Translations under genes and position numbers: made by a program
Source: DASROJ01 sp035646975
Lineage (GTDB): Bacteria > Acidobacteriota > Polarisedimenticolia > JACPZX01 > DASXTC01
DNA length: 18,277 bases
Assembly (NCBI GenBank): GCA_035646975.1
Contig: DASROJ010000039.1
Span: forward strand, 1-18,277
Reading direction: 5' to 3'
Shown: positions 1-7,482 of the stretch, in pieces
Position numbering within the stretch: the first letter of the stretch is position 1
Layout: each line of letters starts with the position of its first letter
Notes under the pieces: model-generated
Seen by the model: only the letters and a program-made list of their open reading frames with translations
Told to the model about the DNA's origin: nothing
Databases searched by the model: none

Positions 1-747
1 GATTCGGCTGCAGCTCGCGGGGATTCTCAAGGCAGTCGTCTCGATGGCATCGAGGGTGTGCAGCGTCGACAGCACGAGGTGCCCGGTCTCGGCCGCCGTG
101 ATGGCGGTTTCGATCGTCTCGTAGTCGCGCATTTCGCCGACGAGAATGACATCGGGGTCCTGGCGCAGCGCAGAGCGCAGAGCCTGCGAGAAGGACTTGG
201 TGTCGACCTCCACTTCGCGCTGGTTGATGAGGCTTTTCTTGTCGCGGTGAAGGAATTCGATCGGGTCCTCGATGGTCATGATGTGTTCGGTTCGCGTGGC
301 GTTGATGTAGTCGATCATCGCGGCCAGCGTGGTCGACTTGCCCGAACCGGTGGTGCCCGTGCACAGGATCAGGCCGCGCCGCTCCTCGGCAATCGTCTTG
401 AGGATCGGAGGCAGCAGGAGATCCTGGAAGGTATGGATCTTCACGGGAATGACGCGAAGCACCAGCCCGACCGTGCCGCGCTGCTGGAAGATGTTGCAAC
501 GAAAGCGGCCGAGCCCGGGAACGGAATAGGCGATGTCCAGCTCGTAGTTGTCCTTGAACTTCTGCTTCTGGCGGCCGCTCATGATGCTGAAGGCCATCGC
601 GATGGTGTCCTCCTGCATCAGGCGCTTGAGCTCCACCAGGGGAAGCAGGTCGCCGTGAACTCGAATGACGGGGTGGCTGCCGACCTTGAGATGGAGGTCG
701 GACGCCCCACGTTCGCTGGCAATCTTGAGCAGGTCATTAATGTGCAC
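1..747 (-). CDS. pilT: Type IV pilus retraction ATPase PilT (partial, 3' end cut off by window)
   Basis: Hexameric cytoplasmic ATPase that powers pilus retraction and twitching motility. The 249 visible residues start at a GTG (745-747) preceded by AGGAGG with 5-nt spacing. Visible motifs: N-terminal PAS-like region with ASDLHLKVG near residues 15-23, Walker A GTTGSGKST (131-139), Asp box TIEDPIEF (158-165), Walker B DPDVILVGEMRD (197-208) and His box ending in LSTLHT (226-231). GEMRD is typical of PilT, not the PilB extension ATPase. The gene stands alone behind its own promoter. The last dozen visible codons (after residue 237) no longer look like PilT, where an NRI..FPP stretch is expected, although the frame stays open; this may be an end-of-contig error or a frameshift. 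Family assignment is very secure; the state of the C-terminus is not. Confidence 0.95.
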   Translation of the reverse strand, partial: MHINDLLKIASERGASDLHLKVGSHPVIRVHGDLLPLVELKRLMQEDTIAMAFSIMSGRQKQKFKDNYELDIAYSVPGLGRFRCNIFQQRGTVGLVLRVIPVKIHTFQDLLLPPILKTIAEERRGLILCTGTTGSGKSTTLAAMIDYINATRTEHIMTIEDPIEFLHRDKKSLINQREVEVDTKSFSQALRSALRQDPDVILVGEMRDYETIETAITAAETGHLVLSTLHTLDAIETTALRIPASCSRI

Positions 748-796
748 GTGACCCTCCTGAACCCTGCGGCCGTGACGAGAATCCGGAACCAGAATA

Positions 797-830
797 AAGA
801 GCGCGCTCCGTGGGGCAGAAAAGCGCTCTT
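797..830 (-). repeat. 8-bp inverted repeat in the pilT leader
   Basis: The arms AAGAGCGC and GCGCTCTT are perfectly complementary, separated by 18 nt (805-822). In the minus-strand transcript the second arm is followed by TATTCT, giving a T-rich run. It lies between the pilT promoter and its start codon, so it could be a weak attenuator or could stop read-through from the heat-shock operon. The long loop makes a strong terminator unlikely. Confidence 0.35.
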
Positions 831-862
831 CGCGGGCGAAAGTGCCGCAAAGACAGGGGTTC

Positions 863-891
863 AATCTATCATCCGATCCGGGTCGAGTCAA
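863..891 (-). promoter_or_regulatory. Sigma-70-type promoter for pilT
   Basis: Reading the minus strand, TTGACT (886-891) is followed after exactly 17 nt by TAGATT (863-868). Transcription would start near 856, leaving a leader of about 110 nt before the pilT GTG. The 241-bp gap between rsmE and pilT (748-988) otherwise holds only the hairpins listed separately. Confidence 0.65.
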
Positions 892-960
892 AGAATCGGG
901 CCAATTGTCGCCGGTGCCGCGTTATGCGTGCCCGTCGCGGCGATCCAAAGGAACCCGACA

Positions 961-977
961 AAGCCGACGTGCGGCCT
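961..977 (-). terminator. Weak possible terminator after rsmE
   Basis: About 12 nt past the rsmE stop, the minus strand reads AGGCCG-CACGT-CGGCTT, a 6-bp stem (one G-U pair) with a 5-nt loop, then TGTCGGGTTCCTTT. The stem is short and the T-run is broken, so this is only a candidate end for the heat-shock operon. Confidence 0.3.
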
Positions 978-988
978 GGTGGGATCTG

Positions 989-1780
989 CTAGCCGGGCGC
1001 GCGGCCTCGCAGGGCCGCCCCCAGGTCTCCGGCAAGAAACAGGATGAGCGCCGCCGCGACGATCCCGACGGTCTCCGTGCGCATGACGCGTGGCCCGAGC
1101 GTAAGCCGCTCGAAGCCGCCGCGGATCGCCAGGCCGACCTCCTCGGGACTCCATCCCCCCTCAGGTCCCACGGCAAGGGTCGCCGAAGCGGCCGCGGGAT
1201 CCATCTCGAGAGACACCGGTGATCCGGCCCCCGGCTCATCGGCGGAAAGCGGCGTCAGGATGAACCGATGGTCCGAAGGGCCACCGGCTTCGGCGTCGAG
1301 GAACTTGCCCATGCCGGCCGGCTCGCACACCACCGGCACGCGGAGCCTGCCGCACTGGCGCGCCGATTCCCGCGCGACCCTGCGCCAGCGTTCCACACGC
1401 TTCCATTCGCCGGTGCGCCCGGCCCGGACCGAGGTTCGCTCGCCGACGATCGGAACGATGACGGACACGCCGACCTCGGTCACCTTCTGCACGATGAGAT
1501 CCATCTTGTCATGATGAGGGATTCCCTGCGCCAGCGTGAGCCGCAGCACCGGTTCTACGGCGCGATCGTCGGGCGAGGTGAGCCTGACCAGGGATTCCTC
1601 ACCGGCAGTGCGTTCGACGATTCCCCTGAAGCCGCGGCCCGCCCCGTCGAACACCGAGACCTCGTCACCCGTCCCGAGCCGCAGGACGCGGCTGAGATGA
1701 TGGTGCTCGGTTCCACGCACGACGGCGACCTCCTCGCCGCGGATGTCCCCGGGGTCGACGAAAAACCGGCGCTCAACCAC
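989..1780 (-). CDS. rsmE: 16S rRNA (uracil-1498-N3)-methyltransferase RsmE
   Basis: SPOUT-family enzyme that methylates N3 of U1498 in 16S rRNA using S-adenosylmethionine. The 263-residue protein is slightly longer than the usual 240-250. The N-terminal PUA-like part begins RRFFV and contains HHLSRVLRLGTGD (27-39). The SAM-binding trefoil knot is marked by LAVGPEGGWS (202-211) and LTLGPRVMRTETVG (226-239), both diagnostic of the family. The start is a GTG at 1778-1780, with GAGGGAG upstream; it overlaps the prmA stop by 8 bp, indicating translational coupling. It is the last gene of the hrcA operon, the same place its homologue has in Bacillus. Confidence 0.95.
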   Translation of the reverse strand: MVERRFFVDPGDIRGEEVAVVRGTEHHHLSRVLRLGTGDEVSVFDGAGRGFRGIVERTAGEESLVRLTSPDDRAVEPVLRLTLAQGIPHHDKMDLIVQKVTEVGVSVIVPIVGERTSVRAGRTGEWKRVERWRRVARESARQCGRLRVPVVCEPAGMGKFLDAEAGGPSDHRFILTPLSADEPGAGSPVSLEMDPAAASATLAVGPEGGWSPEEVGLAIRGGFERLTLGPRVMRTETVGIVAAALILFLAGDLGAALRGRAPG

Positions 1781-2612
1781 GCGGCTCCCTCGACAGCGTC
1801 AAGGCCAGCCAGTCCCCATCGACCGATCGTCCGGTCACGGTCAATCCGCAGCGTGCAGCCGCTCCGGCAACCTCCCGTTCCTCTTCCTTCAGGATGCCCG
1901 AGAGAATCGCCTCGCGCCGGGTCAGCGCCGAAAGGGACGGCATCAGCCTGAGAAGGGTCGAACCATTGATATTGGCGACGACGACCTCGAACGGCCGCCA
2001 CTGCAGTGCCTCCAGCGTCCCCGCGATGAGGTGCACGCCGTCGACGGCGTTGATCGCGAGATTGCGCGACGCCACCACCACCGACGTCTCGTCGATGTCG
2101 ATCCCCACCACGGGATCACCGCCCAACATGCGGGCCGCGATCGAAAGGATGCCGGAACCCGTGCCGGCATCCAGGACGCTGTCGCCCGGGTGAACGACCC
2201 GCTCGATCAGGCTGACGCACATCCTGGTGGTGGCGTGCTCCCCGGTGCCGAACGCCCGGCCTGGAGTCAGGCGAATCACCTGCCGGCCCAGGGTATCGGG
2301 GGGCGTTGCCGGACCGGGCACGACGAGGAATCGCTCCCCGAGGACGAACGGTGCAAGACCTTCCATCCACCGCTCGTGCCAGAAGCCATCCTTCACCGGC
2401 TCGGAGGCGACCAATCTTACGCGAGCGGCGCCGCCCAGCTGTTGCTCGACATCCCGGATGAGGGCCGTCTCGTCGATGCCGGAGGTGAAATAGGCGCAGA
2501 GGCTCGGCCCGACGGTCTCGACACCGAGGCTGCCGAGCTCGTGCAGGCGCACGATGAGATCCTCCTGCGCGGGCTGGGTAACCGAAAACGTGATGCGGCG
2601 CCATTCGGGCAT
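1773..2612 (-). CDS. prmA: Ribosomal protein L11 methyltransferase PrmA
   Basis: SAM-dependent methyltransferase that modifies ribosomal protein L11. The 279-residue protein begins MPEWRRITFSV. An open frame runs 22 codons further upstream, but that would overlap dnaJ, and family members start at about this point. Motifs: FWHERWMEGLAPF (78-90), the PrmA signature RAFGTGEHATT (119-129), motif I VLDAGTGSGIL (146-156), motif II GIDID (170-174) and the catalytic-region VVANINGSTL (211-220). It begins 8 bp after the dnaJ stop and overlaps rsmE by 8 bp. No strong ribosome binding site is visible, so translation is probably coupled to dnaJ. The linkage to dnaJ and rsmE is conserved in many non-proteobacterial genomes. 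Confidence 0.95.
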   Translation of the reverse strand: MPEWRRITFSVTQPAQEDLIVRLHELGSLGVETVGPSLCAYFTSGIDETALIRDVEQQLGGAARVRLVASEPVKDGFWHERWMEGLAPFVLGERFLVVPGPATPPDTLGRQVIRLTPGRAFGTGEHATTRMCVSLIERVVHPGDSVLDAGTGSGILSIAARMLGGDPVVGIDIDETSVVVASRNLAINAVDGVHLIAGTLEALQWRPFEVVVANINGSTLLRLMPSLSALTRREAILSGILKEEEREVAGAAARCGLTVTGRSVDGDWLALTLSREPRG

Positions 2613-2620
2613 GGCGGATT

Positions 2621-3736
2621 CTACTTCATCCGCTCGAGGGCCTTGAGATCCTCTGCCGTGAGCCCATCGTCGCCACACTCGGCCAGCTTCTCGAGCAGCT
2701 TCTTCCCCTCCCGCGACAGACGCGTCGGAGTTCGCACGAGGATCTCCACGAGGAGATCTCCGCGTCCGAATCCGTGAAGGTTCGGCACGCCCTTGCCGCG
2801 GACACGCAGGATGTCACCGCTCTGGGTGCCTGCCGGGATCTTTATCCTCTCGGCCCCATGTATCCCCGCGAGCCGGATCTCCGAGCCGAGGGCGGCCTGG
2901 GTGATGGTGACCGGCACGCTGCAGACGAGATCGATCCCGTCCCTTCGGAAGATCGCGTGCTCCTTCACCGAGATGAAGATATAGAGATCGCCCGCCGGCC
3001 CCGAGTTGGCGCCGCCATCCCCCTCGCCGGACACCCTCAGGCGGGAACCCGATTCCACACCGGCCGGAATCTTCACCTTGAGCGTCCTTTCCTTCTCCAC
3101 CTGGCCGGTTCCCCGGCACCCGGTGCAGGGTTTCCTGATGACCCGGCCATGTCCCTGGCATTGGCCGCAGGTGCGTGCGATGGTGAAGAACCCCTGGGAA
3201 AACCGCTGCTGCCCCGTGCCGCCGCATCCCGGGCAGCCCTGGATCTCTTCCGCGGAAGCCGCGCCCGTCCCGCCGCATCCCTGACAGGACTCGGTGCGAG
3301 GAACCCGGATCTGCGTGTCGGCTCCCAGCACGGATTCTTCGAGGTCTATCTCGAGATCGTATCGCAGGTCGGAGCCGCGCCTGGCCGCCGTGCGGCCTCC
3401 CGATCTGCCGCGGGCGCCGCCGGGAAATCCGAACAGCTCGCCGAACAGACCGCCGAAGAGATCTTCGAACTCGGTGAAGGCGTTCGGGTCGAACCCCGAC
3501 GCGCCGCTCCCGCTGAGTCCTTCGTGACCGAACCGATCGTACCGGGAGCGTTTATCCGGATCCGACAGCACCGAGTAGGCTTCGGCCGCTTCCTTGAATC
3601 GGAACTCGGCTTCCTTGTCGCCCGCGTTGCGATCGGGATGGTGCTGGAGGGCGGCCTTCCGGTAGGCGCTCTTGATCTGCTCGAGCGTGGCCTCGCGCGT
3701 GACCACGAGCACCTCGTAATAGTCTCGCTTGCTCAC
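2621..3736 (-). CDS. dnaJ: Chaperone DnaJ (Hsp40)
   Basis: Type I J-protein that delivers unfolded clients to DnaK and stimulates its ATPase. The 371-residue protein has every expected part in order: J domain (about 4-70) with the HPD motif at 33-35, a Gly/Phe-rich linker (about 71-115), four CxxCxGxG zinc-binding repeats at 151-158, 168-175, 190-197 and 204-211, then the two C-terminal substrate-binding domains. The start is a GTG whose first four bases overlap the dnaK stop (GTGA, 3733-3736), so the two genes are translationally coupled. It lies directly behind grpE and dnaK in the heat-shock operon, which supports it being the main DnaJ and not a specialised J-protein. Confidence 0.97.
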   Translation of the reverse strand: MSKRDYYEVLVVTREATLEQIKSAYRKAALQHHPDRNAGDKEAEFRFKEAAEAYSVLSDPDKRSRYDRFGHEGLSGSGASGFDPNAFTEFEDLFGGLFGELFGFPGGARGRSGGRTAARRGSDLRYDLEIDLEESVLGADTQIRVPRTESCQGCGGTGAASAEEIQGCPGCGGTGQQRFSQGFFTIARTCGQCQGHGRVIRKPCTGCRGTGQVEKERTLKVKIPAGVESGSRLRVSGEGDGGANSGPAGDLYIFISVKEHAIFRRDGIDLVCSVPVTITQAALGSEIRLAGIHGAERIKIPAGTQSGDILRVRGKGVPNLHGFGRGDLLVEILVRTPTRLSREGKKLLEKLAECGDDGLTAEDLKALERMK

Positions 3737-5586
3737 ATCTCTTCGCCGGGAGGTGCTTCAGGCTCTGAGGTCTTGAATACCGAGGGGTTGTACATGATGA
3801 CATCGGTCAGGATCTTCGATGCTTCACCCAGTTTTCCCAGGCACTCGGTGCTCTCCTGAAGACTGCTGCCCTGAATGGCTCGTCGCGCATCCTGCAGGAT
3901 TTCCTGGACCGCCGCGCGATGTTCATCGTCGAGAAGATTGCCGAACTCGGCAAATGACTTCTCGTTGGAGTCGAGCAGGCTCTCCAGCCTGCTCTGTATC
4001 CGGGTGAGCTCCGCCTTCACCCTGTCCTCCTCGGCGTGACGGCGGGCGTCCTCGATGATGTCGTTGATTTCGCGCTCGGTGAGACCGCTCGACGGCGTCA
4101 CGGCGATTCTCTGCTCGCGGCCGGTGCCCTGGTCGCGCGCGCTGACATGCACGATCCCGTTGGAGTCGATGTCGAATGTCACCTCGATTTGCGGCACCCC
4201 CTTGGGTGAGGGAGCGATGCCAACGAGGTCGAACTTACCGAGGGACTTGTTGTGGCCCGCGATCTCCCGTTCGCCCTGCAGCACGTGGACCTCCACCTTC
4301 GACTGGTTGTCGGTGACCGTGGTGAAGATCCTCGACTTCTTGGTCGGTATGGTGGAGTTGCGGTCAATCAGCTTGGTGAACATCCCGCCACGAGTCTCGA
4401 TGCCGAGCGAAAGCGGCGTGACGTCCAGCAGGACCATGTCCTTGACCTCGCCGCGCAGGATGCCCGCCTGTATCGCTGCGCCGATGCCCACCACTTCGTC
4501 CGGGCTCTTGTCCCGCGTGGGTTCCTTGCCGAATATCTCACGCACCAGCTCCACGACCTTGGGCGTGCGGGTCTGGCCTCCGACCAGCAGCACCTGGTCG
4601 ATCCTGTCGGCCGTCAGCCCGGCGCTGTGCAGCGCTTCTTCGCACGGCTTGCGTGTCCGTTCGATCAGATCCTCGACCATCTTCTCGAACGCCTCGCGCG
4701 TGAGCTTGACGTTGAGGTGCTTGGGTCCCGATTCGTCCGCCGAGATGAAAGGCAGGCTGATCTCGGTGGCCTCCATCGCGGAGAGGTCGCACTTGGCCTT
4801 TTCCGCCGCTTCCTTGAGTCGCTGCAGCGCCAGTTTGTCCCGGCGCAGATCGATGCGGTTCGCCGCCTGGAATTCGCTCACGAGCCAGTCGATGATCCGC
4901 TGGTCGAAATCCTCGCCACCGAGAAACGTGTCGCCGGATGTGGCCTTGACCTCGAAGACTCCGTCGCCAATCTGGAGCACCGTGATATCGAACGTGCCAC
5001 CGCCCAGATCGTACACCGCGATCTTCCGCTCCTTGGTTTCGTCGAACCCGTAGGCAAGACTGGCGGCGGTCGGCTCGTTGATGATGCGCGAGACGCTCAG
5101 GCCGGCGATCCGACCCGCGTCCTTGGTGGCCTGACGCTGCGAGTCGTCGAAATAGGCAGGCACCGTGATGATGGCCTCGTCCACCTCGGCGCCGAGGAAG
5201 TCCTCCGCCATCTCCTTCAGACGCGAGAGGATGATTCCCGAGATCTCGGCGGGGCTGTAGTCCCTGTCGCGAATCCGGATGCGGATATCACCGTTGACCG
5301 CTTCCGAGATTTCGTAGGGCAGCACCGTCTTCGCCCGCTGAACCTCGGGGGCGCCGTACTTCCTGCCGATCAGGCGTTTGACGGCGTACACCGTGCTGGT
5401 CGGATTGGTGGCGGCCTGTCTCTTGGCTATCTGCCCGACGAGCCTGTCGCCCTTCTCGGTGAACCCGACGATCGACGGAATCGTGCGAGCGCCTTCCTTG
5501 CTGGGGATCACATGTGGCTGGCCGCCCTCGATGAACGCCACGCAGCAGTTCGTCGTTCCGAGATCGATTCCGATGATGCGGCCCAT
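3733..5586 (-). CDS. dnaK: Chaperone DnaK (Hsp70)
   Basis: ATP-dependent Hsp70 chaperone of the cytoplasm, partner of DnaJ and GrpE. The 617-residue protein opens with the nucleotide-binding signature GIDLGTTN (6-13); other Hsp70 signatures are VYDLGGGTFDITVLQIGDGVFEV-type (near 190-213) and VLLVGGQTRTPKVVELV (near 335-351). DVTPLSLGIET marks the linker to the substrate-binding domain. ATG at 5584-5586 is preceded by GGAGG with about 8 nt spacing. The protein is about 20 residues shorter than typical DnaK and ends PPGEEM, lacking the acidic DADF/EEVK-like tail usually seen. It follows grpE after 52 bp and overlaps dnaJ by 4 bp. Confidence 0.98.
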   Translation of the reverse strand: MGRIIGIDLGTTNCCVAFIEGGQPHVIPSKEGARTIPSIVGFTEKGDRLVGQIAKRQAATNPTSTVYAVKRLIGRKYGAPEVQRAKTVLPYEISEAVNGDIRIRIRDRDYSPAEISGIILSRLKEMAEDFLGAEVDEAIITVPAYFDDSQRQATKDAGRIAGLSVSRIINEPTAASLAYGFDETKERKIAVYDLGGGTFDITVLQIGDGVFEVKATSGDTFLGGEDFDQRIIDWLVSEFQAANRIDLRRDKLALQRLKEAAEKAKCDLSAMEATEISLPFISADESGPKHLNVKLTREAFEKMVEDLIERTRKPCEEALHSAGLTADRIDQVLLVGGQTRTPKVVELVREIFGKEPTRDKSPDEVVGIGAAIQAGILRGEVKDMVLLDVTPLSLGIETRGGMFTKLIDRNSTIPTKKSRIFTTVTDNQSKVEVHVLQGEREIAGHNKSLGKFDLVGIAPSPKGVPQIEVTFDIDSNGIVHVSARDQGTGREQRIAVTPSSGLTEREINDIIEDARRHAEEDRVKAELTRIQSRLESLLDSNEKSFAEFGNLLDDEHRAAVQEILQDARRAIQGSSLQESTECLGKLGEASKILTDVIMYNPSVFKTSEPEAPPGEEM

Positions 5587-5587
5587 C

Positions 5588-5604
5588 GATCACCCTCCAT
5601 GATC
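5588..5604 (-). repeat. Small inverted repeat presenting the dnaK ribosome binding site
   Basis: On the minus strand, GATCA and TGATC flank the 7-nt TGGAGGG, which holds the dnaK Shine-Dalgarno. The possible 5-bp hairpin would put the ribosome binding site in its loop immediately before the ATG. Such short stems arise often by chance. Confidence 0.3.
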
Positions 5605-5638
5605 ACGACACCGATCCCGCGGTGCCGCCGACTTCGTC

Positions 5639-6298
5639 CTACTCTCCTGTGGCGCCTTCGCTGCCGGCTGCTTCCTCCGGCTTGACCGCCACCTTGACCA
5701 GAGACGGCCTCAGGACACGGCCTCTGAACATGTAACCCTTTTGAACCTCTTCGAGAATCCTGTTGGGCTCGAACCGGTCGGTCCGCTCCGTCACGACGGC
5801 TTCATGATAAACCGGGTTGAACGTGGTGCCGACCGCCTCGATCGGCTCGAGCCCCGCTCTCGTGAGGCAGTCTTTCAGCTGCCGCCATATCAAGGCCACT
5901 CCGTCCCGGAAAGCCTCCCCTTCCGCGGCGCCAGCCAGCGCCCGCTCCAGGTTGTCGAGCACCGGAAGGACCTCTCTCACGAGGGAAGCGCCGGCCTGGG
6001 CCCGCTCCTCCTCCCGCTCCCGCTCGATCCGTTTGCGGAAATTCTCGAAATCGGCGCGGGCTCGAATCCACAGGTCGTGGTACTTGTCCCGTTCCGCGAC
6101 GGCCGCTGTGACCTGCTCCGACGATGCCTCCGCGCCGCGCGCGGTGTCCGCGGTGCGCGCGGGTGCGTGCCGCATCGGCGCGCCGGTACCCGGATCCAGC
6201 AGCTCGACCTCGCCGGCATCCGCCGTCCCCGGCTTCGATGGAGCCAGGAAGTCGGCGATGTCGATCTTCTCGGGCTTCTTCTCGTCCTGTTTCGTCAT
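5639..6298 (-). CDS. grpE: Nucleotide exchange factor GrpE
   Basis: Releases ADP from DnaK during the chaperone cycle; the family acts as an elongated homodimer. The 219-residue protein has a charged, probably disordered N-terminus (about 1-60), a long helix expected to form the dimer coiled coil (from AAVAERDKYHDLWIRARADF, about 65-110), and the compact C-terminal beta domain. The helix segment RARADFENFRKRIERE is characteristic, as is the late stretch GTTFNPVYHEAV. ATG at 6296-6298 has AGGAGG at about 9 nt. It starts 21 bp after hrcA and is 52 bp ahead of dnaK, all in one operon. Confidence 0.96.
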   Translation of the reverse strand: MTKQDEKKPEKIDIADFLAPSKPGTADAGEVELLDPGTGAPMRHAPARTADTARGAEASSEQVTAAVAERDKYHDLWIRARADFENFRKRIEREREEERAQAGASLVREVLPVLDNLERALAGAAEGEAFRDGVALIWRQLKDCLTRAGLEPIEAVGTTFNPVYHEAVVTERTDRFEPNRILEEVQKGYMFRGRVLRPSLVKVAVKPEEAAGSEGATGE

Positions 6299-6319
6299 TT
6301 CAGCGGCCTCCTGGGGCGT

Positions 6320-7384
6320 TCACCCCTGGTACCGCGACAGCGCGTCGGAAAAGAGCCTCGCCACCGAATCGACCAACGCGATGGCGCGTGCATATTCCAT
6401 CCGCGTGGGACCGATGATGCCCAGCGTGCCCAGTGTCTGCCCCTTCGTGCCGTAGCCGGAGGCCACCAGCGCGCAGTCCGTCAGCTCGGGGTTGGGGTTC
6501 TCCGAGCCGATGATCACGCGAACCCCCTGTGCATTCTGCTCGAGGCAGCTGTTGAGAACCCTGAGAAGCTCGTGTTTTTCCTCGAAGGTGCGAAAAAGCC
6601 CGCGAAGCCTCTCGAAGCTGGCGAAGACCGGGTCGGAGAGCAGATTCGACGTCCCGTCCATGAAGACGTCCGAACCCGCGGCTTCGATCGCGGGGTTGTA
6701 CTCGAGGCCGGCCTTGCCCAGCGTCAACGCGTCGCGCAGCACCGAGTCGTAAAGAGCCTTCTCCTGCCCCATCATCTCGAGGATCCGGTCCCGTATCTCC
6801 GGCAGCGTATGCCCCTTGAATTCGTCGGTGAGCAGCCGGCCGATCTGGTCGAGTTTTTCCTGCTCGTGGTCGCTCTCGATCTCGACGACCTTGTTGTGGA
6901 TGGTCCCGGAGGCGGCCACGAGGATCACCAGCACGCGGTGCGGGGCCAGCCGGACGAATTCGACGTCGCGCAGCCGGACCCTGGCGATGTGCGGTGAGAC
7001 GACCACGCCCATGTGCTTTGACAGGCGTGAGAGCAGCCGCGAGACATTGGTGAAAAGCTCGTTGATCTCGGTCTGGTTTCCCTGCAGGCTGGATTCAATC
7101 AGCCGCTCTTCCGCGGGCGGCAGGCGCCGCCCCTTGAGAAGCGAGTCGACATAAACGCGATAGCCCAGGTCGGTCGGCACGCGGCCGGCGGAGGCATGAG
7201 GCTGCGCCAGCAGATCGCGCTCCTCGAGCTCAGCCATCACGTTGCGGATCGTGGCGGCCGAGAGACCCTCACGGTTGAGTCTCGAGACGGTGCGCGACCC
7301 GACCGGCTCGCCGGTCTCGATGAAGGCCTTGACGATCGCCTCGAGTATCTCCTGGCCCCGCTTTTCGAGCTCTATATCCTTCAT
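6320..7384 (-). CDS. hrcA: Heat-inducible transcription repressor HrcA
   Basis: Repressor of class I heat-shock operons that in other bacteria binds the CIRCE inverted repeat and needs chaperonin to stay active. The 354-residue protein has an N-terminal winged-helix domain (about 1-75) with PVGSRTVSR and LSAATIRNVMAELEE, then the family signature QPHASAGRVPTDLGYRVYVD (about 61-80), and the GAF-like domain to the C-terminus with VRVIIGSENPNPEL. It is the first gene of hrcA-grpE-dnaK-dnaJ-prmA-rsmE, so it would control its own synthesis. No CIRCE sequence is visible in the 98 bp upstream, and none elsewhere in the window. Confidence 0.96.
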   Translation of the reverse strand: MKDIELEKRGQEILEAIVKAFIETGEPVGSRTVSRLNREGLSAATIRNVMAELEERDLLAQPHASAGRVPTDLGYRVYVDSLLKGRRLPPAEERLIESSLQGNQTEINELFTNVSRLLSRLSKHMGVVVSPHIARVRLRDVEFVRLAPHRVLVILVAASGTIHNKVVEIESDHEQEKLDQIGRLLTDEFKGHTLPEIRDRILEMMGQEKALYDSVLRDALTLGKAGLEYNPAIEAAGSDVFMDGTSNLLSDPVFASFERLRGLFRTFEEKHELLRVLNSCLEQNAQGVRVIIGSENPNPELTDCALVASGYGTKGQTLGTLGIIGPTRMEYARAIALVDSVARLFSDALSRYQG

Positions 7385-7429
7385 TGCGCCTCACTTGCCG
7401 TCAATTCCACAGGCCCGAGTCGATGGCTG

Positions 7430-7459
7430 AATATAGTGGCGTTTTCGCGGGGGTGTCAA
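7430..7459 (-). promoter_or_regulatory. Strong promoter of the hrcA heat-shock operon
   Basis: On the minus strand a perfect TTGACA (7454-7459) is followed after 18 nt by TATATT (7430-7435, 5 of 6 matching). Transcription would begin near 7423, giving a leader of about 40 nt before the hrcA ATG. It matches sigma-70 consensus far better than heat-shock sigma factor consensus, as expected for a repressor-controlled operon. Confidence 0.75.
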
Positions 7460-7472
7460 GGAATGCCCCCGC
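7447..7472. repeat. GC palindrome enclosing the hrcA -35 box
   Basis: Perfect 7-bp arms GCGGGGG (7447-7453) and CCCCCGC (7466-7472) are separated by 12 nt that include the TTGACA -35 box. In the minus-strand RNA from prfB it could also fold 11 nt past the stop codon, but no U-run follows, so it is not a normal intrinsic terminator. Position over the -35 box suggests a possible operator; the regulator is unknown. Confidence 0.45.
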
Positions 7473-7482
7473 CCGCGCCTGC

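Noticed and set aside
58..1047. A 329-codon plus-strand open frame opposite pilT and the rsmE end
   Set aside because: It lies antisense to a clear PilT with all its motifs, has low-complexity composition and runs across the pilT promoter region.
2613..2678. 22-codon upstream extension of prmA
   Set aside because: It would overlap the dnaJ coding end by 58 bp, and PrmA proteins begin at about the MPEWRR position.
4252..5685. A 477-codon open frame on the plus strand opposite dnaK and the end of grpE
   Set aside because: Long open frames opposite dnaK are a well-known effect of codon bias in GC-rich Hsp70 genes. The product has no recognisable domain, and the minus-strand dnaK is beyond doubt.
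7430..7460. Heat-shock sigma factor (sigma-32) promoter at hrcA
   Set aside because: CTTGACA resembles the -35, but the -10 side (GCCACTAT) matches CCCCATnT poorly, whereas TTGACA-N18-TATATT is near sigma-70 consensus.
7385..7482. CIRCE operator expected ahead of hrcA
   Set aside because: I searched the 98 bp for TTAGCACTC or GAGTGCTAA and for weaker forms; only unrelated GTGAG and GACTC fragments with wrong spacing are present.
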